Notes under the pieces: generated by a model
The model's database searches: none
What the model was told of the DNA's origin: nothing
Seen by the model: the letters and a program-made list of their open reading frames with translations, nothing else
Program-made: the position numbers and the translations under genes
Part shown: positions 8,413 to 15,343 of the stretch, one piece after another
Position numbering within the stretch: the stretch's first letter is position 1
Layout: the number at the start of each line of letters is the position of its first letter
Source: Rhodococcus sp. IITR03
Lineage (GTDB): Bacteria; Actinomycetota; Actinomycetes; Mycobacteriales; Mycobacteriaceae
DNA length: 23,718 bases
Assembly: GCA_001017865.1 (NCBI GenBank)
Contig: LATQ01000001.1
Coordinates: forward strand, 117,277-140,994
Direction: 5' to 3'

Positions 8413-9602
8413 CCCGCCTCGCCCAGACCCTCGGTCTGACGGAATTCCAGTCCGAGATCCTCGACACGGTCCGCACCTTCGTCGACCGCGAGATCATCCC
8501 GAACGCTCAGGAACTCGAGCACTCGGACACCTACCCGCAGGCCATCGTCGATCAGATGCGCGAGATGGGGCTGTTCGGACTGATGATCCCCGAGGAGTAC
8601 GGCGGACTCGGCGAATCGCTGCTGACCTACGCGCTGTGCGTCGAGGAACTCGCCCGCGGCTGGATGAGCGTCTCCGGCGTCATCAACACGCACTTCATCG
8701 TCGCGTACATGATCCGCCAGCACGGCACCGAGGAGCAGAAACAGTACTACCTGCCGCGCATGGCCACCGGTGAGGTCCGCGGCGCGTTCTCGATGTCCGA
8801 GCCCGAACTCGGCTCCGACGTCGCCGCCATCCGCACCAAGGCCAAGCGCGACGCCGACGGAAACTACGTCATCAACGGCCAGAAGATGTGGCTGACCAAC
8901 GGCGGCAGCTCCACCCTCGTCGCCGCCCTGGTCAAGACGGAGGAAGGCTCCGACAAGCCTCACAAGAACCTGACCACCTTCCTGGTGGAGAAGCCCGCCG
9001 GCTTCGGTGAGGTCGTCCCGGGTGTCACCATCCCCGGCAAGATCGACAAGATGGGGTACAAGGGCATCGACACCACCGAACTCGTCTTCGACAACTACAA
9101 GGCCTCGGCCGATTCGATCCTCGGCGGCGAGCCCGGTAAGGGCTTCTTCCAGATGATGGACGGCGTCGAGGTCGGCCGCGTCAACGTCTCGGCCCGCGCG
9201 TGCGGAGTCGCGATCCGCGCGTTCGAGCTCGCCGCCCGGTACGCCCAGCAGCGCACCACCTTCGGCAAGCCCATCGCCCAGCACCAGGCGATCTCGTTCT
9301 CCCTCGCGGAAATGGCCACCAAGGTCGAGGCCGCCCACCTGATGATGGTCAACGCCGCGCGCCTGAAGGACTCCGGCGAGCGCAACGACGTCGCCGCCGG
9401 TATGGCCAAGTACCTCACCAGCGAGTACTGCTCCGAGGTCACCCAGGCCAGCTTCCGCATCCACGGCGGCTACGGCTACTCGAAGGAGTACGAGATCGAG
9501 CGCCTCATGCGCGAGGCTCCTTTCCTGCTCATCGGTGAGGGCACCAGCGAGATCCAGAAGACGATCATCAGCAAGGGTGTGCTGCGTAGTTACGCGCTGT
9601 AA
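8409..9602 (+). CDS. acyl-CoA dehydrogenase (397 aa, intact)
   Basis: FAD-dependent acyl-CoA oxidation. The ATG overlaps the CaiB-type stop by 4 bases, showing translational coupling. Features: MGLFGLMIPEEYGGLG (~53-68), AFSMSEPELGSDVAAIRTKA (FAD motif, ~126-145), GQKMWLTNGG, QRTTFGKPIAQHQAI (~281-295), and the C-terminal FRIHGGYGYSKEYEIERLMREAP with LLIGEGTSEIQKTI. Glu377 in GEGTSEIQ is at the canonical catalytic-base position. The E-P-E-L-G variant replaces the more usual EPxAGS. Length is normal and the frame continuous. Its pairing with a CoA-transferase suggests it oxidises the CoA ester that enzyme makes; the substrate is not readable. Confidence 0.93.
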   Translation: MTRLAQTLGLTEFQSEILDTVRTFVDREIIPNAQELEHSDTYPQAIVDQMREMGLFGLMIPEEYGGLGESLLTYALCVEELARGWMSVSGVINTHFIVAYMIRQHGTEEQKQYYLPRMATGEVRGAFSMSEPELGSDVAAIRTKAKRDADGNYVINGQKMWLTNGGSSTLVAALVKTEEGSDKPHKNLTTFLVEKPAGFGEVVPGVTIPGKIDKMGYKGIDTTELVFDNYKASADSILGGEPGKGFFQMMDGVEVGRVNVSARACGVAIRAFELAARYAQQRTTFGKPIAQHQAISFSLAEMATKVEAAHLMMVNAARLKDSGERNDVAAGMAKYLTSEYCSEVTQASFRIHGGYGYSKEYEIERLMREAPFLLIGEGTSEIQKTIISKGVLRSYAL

Positions 9603-9644
9603 GGCCCACCCCCGCAATCACATTCATCCCTGGAAGGACAACGC

Positions 9645-10801
9645 GTGAAGCGCACGCTGTACAACGAGGATCACGAGGCGTTCCGGCAGACCGTCCGCGA
9701 CTTCATCGCGAAGGAGGTCGTGCCCGTCTACCCGGAGTGGGAAGAGGCCGGCCATCCTCCGCGCGAGTTCTACAACCGCATGGGAGAACTCGGGCTCCTC
9801 GGTATCCAGGTTCCCGAAGAGTACGGCGGAGGCGGCGAGACGTCGCTGAAGTTCAACGTGATCCTCGCCGAAGAGGCGTCGGCGGCCGGTGTGTCGTTCG
9901 GTTCGTCGTCGGTGCACTCGAACCTGATCCTGCCGTACATCATGCAGAACGCCACCGAGGAGCAGAAGCAGCGCTGGCTCCCCGGGTTCGCCTCGGGTGA
10001 GCTGATGTTCGCCATCGCGATGACCGAGCCGGGCACCGGTTCCGACCTCGCCAACATCGCGACCACCGCGAAGCTCTCGGAGGACGGCAGCCACTACGTC
10101 CTCAACGGAGCAAAGACGTTCATCACCGGCGGTGCGCTCGCCGACCGCATCCTCGTCGTGGCCCGCACCTCGCCGTACAACCCCGAGGACCGTCGCGGTG
10201 GCCTGTCGATTCTGGTGGTGGACACCAGGAGCGAGGGCTTCGCGGTCGGGCGCAAGCTCCACAAGATCGGTCTCAAGGCCTCGGACACCGCCGAGCTGGC
10301 GTTCGACGACGTGAAGGTGCCGGTCGCCGATCTGCTCGGCAAGGAGGGCGAGGCGTTCTCGTACCTGACGCAGAACCTCGCGCAGGAGCGTCTCACCATC
10401 GCGTTCGGCGCTGCCGCCACCGCGGCCGCGGCGATCCAGCACGCCATCGCATACACCAAGGACCGCAAGGTCTTCGGCAAGCCGGTCGCCGCGTTCCAGA
10501 ACACCAAGTTCGTGCTCGCCGAATGCTCCGCGGAGCTGCAGGCGCTGCAGATCATGGTCGACAACGCCATCGAGCTCAACGATCGCGGTGAGCTCACCGT
10601 GCCCGACGCCGCCCGCGCGAAGCTGTTCGCGACGGAAACCGCCGGCCGCATCATCGACAAGTGCCTGCAGCTGCACGGCGGCTACGGCTACATCACCGAG
10701 TACCCCATCGCCCGCCTCTACGCCGACACTCGCGTGACCCGCATCTACGGCGGCACCAGCGAGGTCATGAAGACGATCATCGCCAAGGATCTGGGCTGTA
10801 G
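9645..10801 (+). CDS. acyl-CoA dehydrogenase, long-chain-type catalytic site (C-terminal frameshift, ~385 aa)
   Basis: Third acyl-CoA dehydrogenase. The GTG at 9645 has GGAAGGA 6 bases upstream and follows the previous gene by 42 bases. Features: GIQVPEEYGGGG (~53-64), AIAMTEPGTGSDLANI (~123-138), VFGKPVAAFQNTKF, LHGGYGYITEYPIARLYAD, and RIYGGTSEVMKTIIAKDLG. The usual catalytic Glu of EGT is Gly here (YGGTSEV); as in mammalian long-chain enzymes, the base is probably Glu248 in NLAQERL. The open frame runs on to 11054, but the expected end is KDLGL-stop with TAG at 10799-10801: one C is missing at ~10796, and the apparent 84-residue tail reads through the terminator and into the next gene's start. 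Confidence 0.9.
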
Positions 10802-10814
10802 ATCTTCTGTCGTT

Positions 10815-10859
10815 CTTCGGTGGAGTGAACCCCGCTACCCGGGGTTCACTCCACCGAAG
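10815..10859 (+). terminator. 20-bp-stem hairpin terminator
   Basis: Perfect 20-base arms (10815-10834, beginning CTTCGGTGGAGTG, and 10840-10859, ending CACTCCACCGAAG) enclose a 5-base CTACC loop, starting 14 bases after the inferred acyl-CoA dehydrogenase TAG and ending 25 bases before the first AIM24 ATG. There is no long T-tract, as is usual in high-GC actinobacteria. Confidence 0.8.
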
Positions 10860-10884
10860 GCGTTTCCGACTATCGTTTCCCGCC

Positions 10885-11502
10885 ATGCGGTTAGTCGTGA
10901 AGACCAAGAGGGTGATCGAAGCCCACCTGAGCAATTCGTCCGTCCGGGCTGTCGGGGTCGATGGTGGCGTACGAAGGCAGGTCGGCTTCAAGTCCGCCGG
11001 ATTCGGTGGTGGCGAGGGTGTTCTCTCCGGGCTGCGGCAGCGCGCGACGGGTGAGGGGCTCTCGCTCATGGAGTGCAGCGGCACGGGCGTCGTCTACTTC
11101 GCGCATCAGGCGCAGGACGTGACGGTGCTGGAGCTGAACAACGAGACCCTGCAGGTCGAGTCCGAGCAACTGCTGGCACTGAGTGGGAACCTGAACACGA
11201 ACGTGACGTTCGCGGGTCTGCGCGGCGGTATGAGCGGCCAGGGTCTGTTCACCACGACGGTGACGGGGACCGGGCAGGTCGCGCTGCTCTCGGCCGGGGG
11301 CCCGCTCATCCATCTCGAGGTGTCGCCGCAGTATCCCCTCGTCGTCGATCCCGACGCCTTCGTGTGCGCGAAGGGTCAGCTCACGCAGTCGTTCGTCACC
11401 GACGTGTCGTGGCGCTCGGCCATCGGTCAAGGTAGCGGCGAGGCGTTCTCCCTGAAGTGGGACGGCGTGGGCGTGGTCTCCATCCAGCCGGCGGAACGGT
11501 AG
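10885..11502 (+). CDS. AIM24-family protein 1 (about 205 aa; compensated frameshift near the N-terminus)
   Basis: AIM24 (PF01987-type) domain of unknown biochemical function, predicted rich in beta-strands. The ATG at 10885 gives MRLVVKTKRVIEAHLS; upstream in-frame sequence lies within the terminator. Family-like segments: GEGLSLMECSGTGVVYFAHQAQDVTVLEL, GGMSGQGLFTTTVTGTGQVALLS, LVVDPDAFVCAKG, and GSGEAFSLKWDGVGVVSIQPAE. Residues ~24-30 (VDGGVRR, 10956-10977) do not fit, but the neighbouring frame reads SMVAYEG, the motif expected there and paralleled in the next two genes (GAMLFYTG, GAMIAYYG). Two opposite or additive indels, in the G-run at 10953-10956 and at GGC 10975-10977, would explain this while leaving the ORF open. 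First of three tandem paralogs. Confidence 0.85.
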   Translation: MRLVVKTKRVIEAHLSNSSVRAVGVDGGVRRQVGFKSAGFGGGEGVLSGLRQRATGEGLSLMECSGTGVVYFAHQAQDVTVLELNNETLQVESEQLLALSGNLNTNVTFAGLRGGMSGQGLFTTTVTGTGQVALLSAGGPLIHLEVSPQYPLVVDPDAFVCAKGQLTQSFVTDVSWRSAIGQGSGEAFSLKWDGVGVVSIQPAER

Positions 11503-11508
11503 GAACAG

Positions 11509-12213
11509 ATGAGCTTCACGAAGATCAACGGCAAGGTCGTGCGCGTCGACCTGCGGCAGTCCGGTTCCGTCGTGGCCCGCCGCGGCGCGATGCTGTTCTA
11601 CACCGGCAACGTCCGGTTCTCCCCCCACGGCGTTCCCGGCGGCACGGGAGGCGCTCCCGGTCTCGGCGGTCTCGCCGGTATGGCGGGACGCATGCTGCAG
11701 GGTGAACACGAGGCCACGATGCTCGCGCAGGGCGACGGTGTCGTGCACTACGGCTTCCGCGGTCTCGAGACGCACATCGTCGACATGTCCGCGGGCGGTG
11801 AACTACGCGTGGAGGCGTCGCGCCTGCTCGCCCACACCACCGGTCTGCAGTCCACTGTCGTCTCGGTGGCCGCGGCCTCCGGTGGGGGCGGTGGCGGCGG
11901 GGGTCTGTTCGGGGCGCTACGCGGCGCCGCCACCGGCGCGATGACCGGCACCGGCATGTTCACCACGCAACTGACCGGCCAGGGTGCGGCGGTGCTGCTC
12001 GCCCATGGGGGCGTGTTCGAGCTTCAGGTGGGCGGCCCGACGCCGGTGGTCGTCGACCCGCAGGCGTTCGTAGCGTCCTACGGCCCGGTCCGCACCGAAC
12101 TGAAATCGTCGATGAGCTGGCGGAACGTCGGTCGCACCGGCGGGGAGGCCATGCAACTCGAATGCAGCGGACAGGGCATCGTCTACGTGCAGGCATCGGA
12201 GGAGAAGCTGTGA
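11509..12213 (+). CDS. AIM24-family protein 2 (234 aa, intact)
   Basis: Second AIM24 paralog. The ATG at 11509 lies 6 bases after the previous stop, preceded by AGGAACAG. It contains VARRGAMLFYTGNVRFSPHG, a Gly-rich segment (~42-62), ATMLAQGDGVVHYGFRG, a run of eight Gly (~124-131), GAMTGTGMFTTQLTGQGAAVLLAHGG, PVVVDPQAFVASYGP, and the conserved C-terminal GGEAMQLECSGQGIVYVQASEE. There is no signal peptide and no clear membrane segment. The two Gly-rich stretches are insertions relative to protein 1. Function unknown; yeast AIM24 is a mitochondrial inner-membrane organisation factor, a role that does not transfer directly. Confidence 0.87.
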   Translation: MSFTKINGKVVRVDLRQSGSVVARRGAMLFYTGNVRFSPHGVPGGTGGAPGLGGLAGMAGRMLQGEHEATMLAQGDGVVHYGFRGLETHIVDMSAGGELRVEASRLLAHTTGLQSTVVSVAAASGGGGGGGGLFGALRGAATGAMTGTGMFTTQLTGQGAAVLLAHGGVFELQVGGPTPVVVDPQAFVASYGPVRTELKSSMSWRNVGRTGGEAMQLECSGQGIVYVQASEEKL

Positions 12214-12957
12214 GTACCGTTCTGAACCCGTCGAGCTTCGGCGGCAGCGACAACGTGCCGGGCAACCCCTATGCCTACTGCATCGACCTGCAGACGCTTG
12301 GTTCCTGTCGAAGGGCGCGATGATCGCGTACTACGGCCAGGTGCAGTTCTCGCGCTCACCCACGGACTGCAGGGACACCTGCTGCACATGGTGGCCCAGC
12401 AGTTCTCCGCTCCGCTCTATCTCGGCGACTACGTCGTGGCCGAGGGTTTCGGGAAGCTGATCATCGGCGACCGCGGATACGACATCAACTCGTACGACCT
12501 CGACGACGGCAACCTCACGATCCGGCAGGCCAATCTGCTGGCCTTCGAACCGGGCCTGTCGCTCAACCAGTCGATCGTCCCGGGTTTCCTCACCCTCATC
12601 GGTACGGGCCGTTTCCTCGCGTCGTCGAACGGGCCGGTGATGTTCGCCGAGCCGCCCCTGAGGGTCGACCCGGAGGCACTCGTCGGCTGGGCCGACTGCC
12701 CGTCCCCCAGTCACCACTACGACGAATCGTGGATCACCGGGTTCGTCTCGGCCGGGGCGCGGCGTTTCGGCGTGCAGTCGGGGGAGGAACGGCAGTTCGA
12801 TTTCACCGGGGCGGGCACCGTCCTGATCCAGTCGAGCGAAAAGGTCCTCGACGATTCGTCGCTGGTGCGCACGATCGAGAACCAGATCCCGGGCCTCACC
12901 TCGCCCGGTCTGCACCGGATCAACCAGGTGGTATCGCAACACCTGCAACAGCAGTAG
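12210..12957 (+). CDS. AIM24-family protein 3 (two frameshifts, ~249 aa)
   Basis: Third AIM24 paralog. The GTG at 12210 overlaps the previous stop (GTGA) with GGAGGAG upstream. The protein begins VSTVLNPSSFGGSDNVPGNPYAYCIDLQT, then breaks at ~12298 (one base missing before WFLSKGAMIAYYGQVQFS) and again at ~12352 (TCGGCGCTC read as TCGCGCTC, before ALTHGLQGHLLHMVAQQ). After that it is continuous: VAEGFGKLIIGDRGYDINSYDLDDGNLTIRQANLLAFEPGL, LIGTGRFLASSNGPVM, LRVDPEALVGWADCPSPSHHYDESW, FDFTGAGTVLIQSSEKVL and the C-terminus HLQQQ. It is the most divergent of the three and has a C-terminal extension of ~30 residues. Coupled translation suggests the products work together, possibly as a hetero-oligomer. 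Confidence 0.82.
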
Positions 12958-13026
12958 CTGCGGTAACACCCCCTGGGACGGACCTGTATAACACGGATCC
13001 GGCCCTCTCTTTGTGTGACTACGATC

Positions 13027-13045
13027 ACAAGCTAGGCTAGCCTAA
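13027..13045. promoter_or_regulatory. iron box 1 (IdeR/DtxR operator)
   Basis: The 19-mer matches the IdeR consensus TTAGGTTAGGCTAACCTAA at 14 of 19 positions, including the full core TAGGCTA and the right arm CCTAA. It lies 62 bases upstream of the bfd ATG. Confidence 0.75.
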
Positions 13046-13052
13046 GCCGATG

Positions 13053-13071
13053 TAAGGTTTGGACAACCTAA
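13053..13071. promoter_or_regulatory. iron box 2 (IdeR/DtxR operator)
   Basis: A second 19-mer matches the same consensus at 15 of 19 positions (AAGGTT left arm, AACCTAA right arm, divergent centre), 26 bases downstream of the first. Tandem boxes before ferritin genes are known in mycobacteria, where IdeR-iron activates bfrB; whether this site activates or represses cannot be read from sequence alone. Confidence 0.75.
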
Positions 13072-13106
13072 GTGAGTGTTCCCTCAGTCGCAGAAAGGTG
13101 GCTCTG

Positions 13107-13304
13107 ATGATCGTCTGCAGTTGCCACGCTCTTACCCACCACCACATCGAGGCAGAGGTGGCTGCGGGAGCACGCTGTACCCGCGAGGTGAGCGCCAAGT
13201 GCCGCGCCGGTACCGACTGCGGGAATTGTGTACGCAATATCTCGGCGATCATCCGGCAGGCCCGGCAGCGGAATGAGACCATCGAACTCGAGACCGCCGT
13301 GTAG
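13107..13304 (+). CDS. bfd: bacterioferritin-associated ferredoxin (65 aa)
   Basis: Small [2Fe-2S] protein that reduces bacterioferritin to release stored iron. The ATG at 13107 (MIVCSCHALT) has AAAGG 8 bases upstream. Cluster ligands Cys4, Cys6, Cys38 and Cys41 give the CxC-x31-CxxC spacing of the BFD-like domain (CSC and TDCGNC); there are two further Cys at 24 and 32. The C-terminus NISAIIRQARQRNE is the family's final helix. It lies 48 bases before bacterioferritin and behind tandem iron boxes, so both are probably one iron-responsive transcript. Weak hairpin-like arms GGTAAACC/GGTTCACC (13321-13340) lie in the gap. Confidence 0.93.
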   Translation: MIVCSCHALTHHHIEAEVAAGARCTREVSAKCRAGTDCGNCVRNISAIIRQARQRNETIELETAV

Positions 13305-13352
13305 CCAGCCCCTACCCGGCGGTAAACCTGATGGTTCACCCCGGGAGGTGCC

Positions 13353-13829
13353 ATGAAGGGCGACAAGAAGGTCATCGAGTTGCTCAACGAACAACTCACC
13401 GCCGAGCTCACGGCGATCAACCAGTATTTCCTGCATTCGAAGATGCAGGAGAACCGCGGATGGTCGAAGCTCGCGAAGCACACGCGCGACGAGTCGTTCG
13501 ACGAGATGCGTCACGCCGAGAGGCTTACCGATCGGATCCTCTACCTCGACGGACTCCCCAACTACCAGCGCCTCGGCGCACTACGTCTGGGGCAGTCCGC
13601 CAAGGAGATGCTCGAATCCGACCTGCAGGTCGAGATCGAGGCCCGCGATCGCCTCCGCAAGGGGTCGGAGTACATGCGCTCGGTCAGCGACATCACCTCG
13701 GCCAACATCTTCGAGGACATCCTCGCCGACGAGGAAGAACACATCGACTATCTCGAAACCCAGCTCGACCTGATCGAGCAGCTCGGCGAACCGCTGTATC
13801 TCGCCCAGCACATCTCACCGCCGGAATAA
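13353..13829 (+). CDS. bfr: bacterioferritin (158 aa, intact)
   Basis: Haem-containing ferritin forming a 24-subunit iron-storage shell with ferroxidase activity. The ATG at 13353 follows GGGAGGTGCC. All six ferroxidase ligands are at the standard positions: Glu18, Glu51, His54, Glu94, Glu127 and His130; Met52 is the haem ligand shared between subunits. The sequence shows the four-helix bundle pattern (INQYFLHSKMQENRGW, ESFDEMRHAERLTDRILYLDGLPNYQ, LQVEIEARDRLRKGSEYM, NIFEDILADEEEHIDYLETQL). Length is typical and the frame unbroken. Cotranscription with the ferredoxin couples iron storage to its mobilisation partner; a strong hairpin follows at 13841. Confidence 0.97.
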   Translation: MKGDKKVIELLNEQLTAELTAINQYFLHSKMQENRGWSKLAKHTRDESFDEMRHAERLTDRILYLDGLPNYQRLGALRLGQSAKEMLESDLQVEIEARDRLRKGSEYMRSVSDITSANIFEDILADEEEHIDYLETQLDLIEQLGEPLYLAQHISPPE

Positions 13830-13840
13830 CCCGGCACCGC

Positions 13841-13875
13841 AGAACGGGCCGCGGCATTGCGCCGCGGCCCGTTCT
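13841..13875 (+). terminator. hairpin terminator after bfr
   Basis: Perfect 15-bp arms AGAACGGGCCGCGGC and GCCGCGGCCCGTTCT surround a 5-base ATTGC loop, starting 11 bases after the bacterioferritin stop and followed by CTAT. Confidence 0.85.
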
Positions 13876-13920
13876 CTATGCTGTGGGACACACCCGCTTG
13901 TCGACGGTGAGAGGAAGACC

Positions 13921-14211
13921 ATGAGCGATTCGTCCGTGACCGTGGTGCACAACGCCGAGAAGCAGAGATACGAAGTCCGCGACGACGACGCCGTCGTCGG
14001 GTACACGCAGTACCACCCCGACGACGACGGCCGCCTCGTCTTCGACCACACCGAGATCGACAAGGGCTACTCCGGTCAGGGACTCGGAGGCAAGCTCGTC
14101 GGTCACGCCCTCGACGACGTCCGCGAACGCGGCAAGCGCATCGTCGCGATCTGCTCGTACGTCGACAAGTTCATCGAGAAGCACCCGGACTACCGGGATC
14201 TGACCGACTAG
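13921..14211 (+). CDS. small GNAT-like N-acetyltransferase, YjdJ type (96 aa)
   Basis: A compact GCN5-related fold of the type found in many bacteria as a stand-alone protein of 90-100 residues. The ATG at 13921 follows AGAGGAAGACC. Visible are VVGYTQYHPDDDGRLVFDHTEI and the acetyl-CoA-binding stretch YSGQGLGGKLVGHAL (~50-64, QGLGG in place of the classical R/QxxGxG/A), then IVAICSYVDKFIEKHPDYRDL, the family's conserved C-terminus with HPDY. The acceptor is unknown. It lies between two strong terminators and is probably its own transcript. Confidence 0.88.
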   Translation: MSDSSVTVVHNAEKQRYEVRDDDAVVGYTQYHPDDDGRLVFDHTEIDKGYSGQGLGGKLVGHALDDVRERGKRIVAICSYVDKFIEKHPDYRDLTD

Positions 14212-14220
14212 ACATGCACA

Positions 14221-14256
14221 CGGGCGCGGCACGACCGGTGGGTCGTGCCGCGCCCG
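14221..14256. terminator. bidirectional hairpin terminator
   Basis: Perfect 16-bp arms (CGGGCGCGGCACGACC and its complement) around a GGTG loop, 9 bases after the GNAT-like stop and 32 bases beyond the aldolase stop, which is transcribed toward it from the other side. Confidence 0.82.
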
Positions 14257-14288
14257 ACGCGGCTGTTCCGGCTCGATGCGGCCGGGGA

Positions 14289-15343
14289 TCAGTTCCCTGT
14301 GCGGTTGCGCAGGTCGAGTGCGACGTCGGTGATCATGTCCTCCTGTCCACCGACGAGGCCGCGACGACCGATCTCGACCAGGATGTCGCGGGTGTCGAGG
14401 CCGTAGATGCTCGCTGCGGTCTCGGCGTGACGCAGGAAGCTCGAGTACACGCCGGCGTAGCCGAGGGTGAGGGTTTCACGGTCGACCTGCACCGGACGGT
14501 CCTGCAGCGGACGCACCAGATCGTCGGCGGCGTCCTGCAGACCGAACAGGTCGCACGAGTGCTTCCAGCCCTTGAGGTCGGCGACCGCGACGAACGGTTC
14601 GATCGGGCAGTTGCCCGCACCGGCACCCTGGCCGGCGAGCGACGCGTCGACGCGGATCACGCCCTCCTCGACCGCCACGACGGAGTTCGCCACCGACAGC
14701 GACAGGTTCTGGTGGGCGTGGATACCGATCTGGGTGCTCTCGTTCAGCACGTCCCGGTATGCACGGATGCGCTCGCGGACACCGTCCATCGTGAGGCGGC
14801 CACCCGAGTCGGTGACGTACACGCAGTCGGCGCCGTAGGACTCCATGAGCTTCGCCTGCTGGGCCAGGGCGTCTGCGGAAGTCATGTGCGACATCATCAG
14901 GAAGCCCGACACGTCCATGCCCAGTTCCTTCGCCGCCGCGATGTGCTGCGCGGAGACGTCGGCCTCGGTGCAGTGCGTCGCGATGCGCACCGACCGCACA
15001 CCGATCTCGTAGCGCGCTTCAGCTCGTGGACGGTTCCGATACCGGGCAGGAGCAGCGTCGTCAGGGTTGCCGAATTGATGGCTCCCGCTGCGGCTTCGAG
15101 CCACTCCCAGTCGGTGTTGCTGCCGGGACCGTAGGTCAGCGAGTGACCGGCGAGGCCGTCACCGTGCGACACCTCGATGGCGTCGACACCCGCACGGTCG
15201 AGTGCACCGGCGATCGCCGCGACGTTCTCGGGGGTGATGCGGTGACGGATGGCGTGCATGCCGTCGCGCAGGGTCACGTCCTGGATGTACAGCGCCGTTC
15301 CGTCGCTTGCGAATTCACGTGCCGTAGTGGTTGCCGCGGTCAT
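14289..15343 (-). CDS. dmpG: 4-hydroxy-2-oxovalerate aldolase (frameshifted, ~351 aa)
   Basis: Cleaves 4-hydroxy-2-oxovalerate to pyruvate and acetaldehyde, the latter channelled to the partner dehydrogenase. The ATG at 15343 overlaps that partner's stop (ATGA). The N-terminal [16 protein letters not shown] holds the catalytic Arg26, metal-binding Asp27 and the His30 region; [46 protein letters not shown] with the HxH metal ligands, [28 protein letters not shown] and [14 protein letters not shown] follow. The sequence resembles Pseudomonas DmpG more than the actinobacterial steroid enzyme HsaF, from memory. One base is missing at ~15018, between HELKRA and YEIGVRSVR. The length is otherwise normal. 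Confidence 0.92.

Noticed and set aside
8271..9617. Long minus-strand open frame (448 codons) opposite the CaiB-type and acyl-CoA dehydrogenase genes
   Set aside because: The plus strand carries an intact acyl-CoA dehydrogenase with all motifs. The reverse frame is Gly/Asp/Leu/Val-rich with no recognisable domain, the usual mirror of a high-GC gene.
9624..11084. Minus-strand open frame (486 codons) opposite the third acyl-CoA dehydrogenase
   Set aside because: Same high-GC shadow pattern, and it would run through the 20-bp-stem terminator and into the AIM24 gene on the other strand.
13321..13340. GGTAAACC/GGTTCACC arms between bfd and bfr
   Set aside because: One mismatch in 8 bp and a position directly before the bfr ribosome binding site make this too weak to call a terminator or a third iron box.
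14221..14256. GC-rich perfect repeat as a possible mobile-element end
   Set aside because: No transposase, target duplication or second copy is present. The site sits between convergent gene ends, where a terminator is expected.
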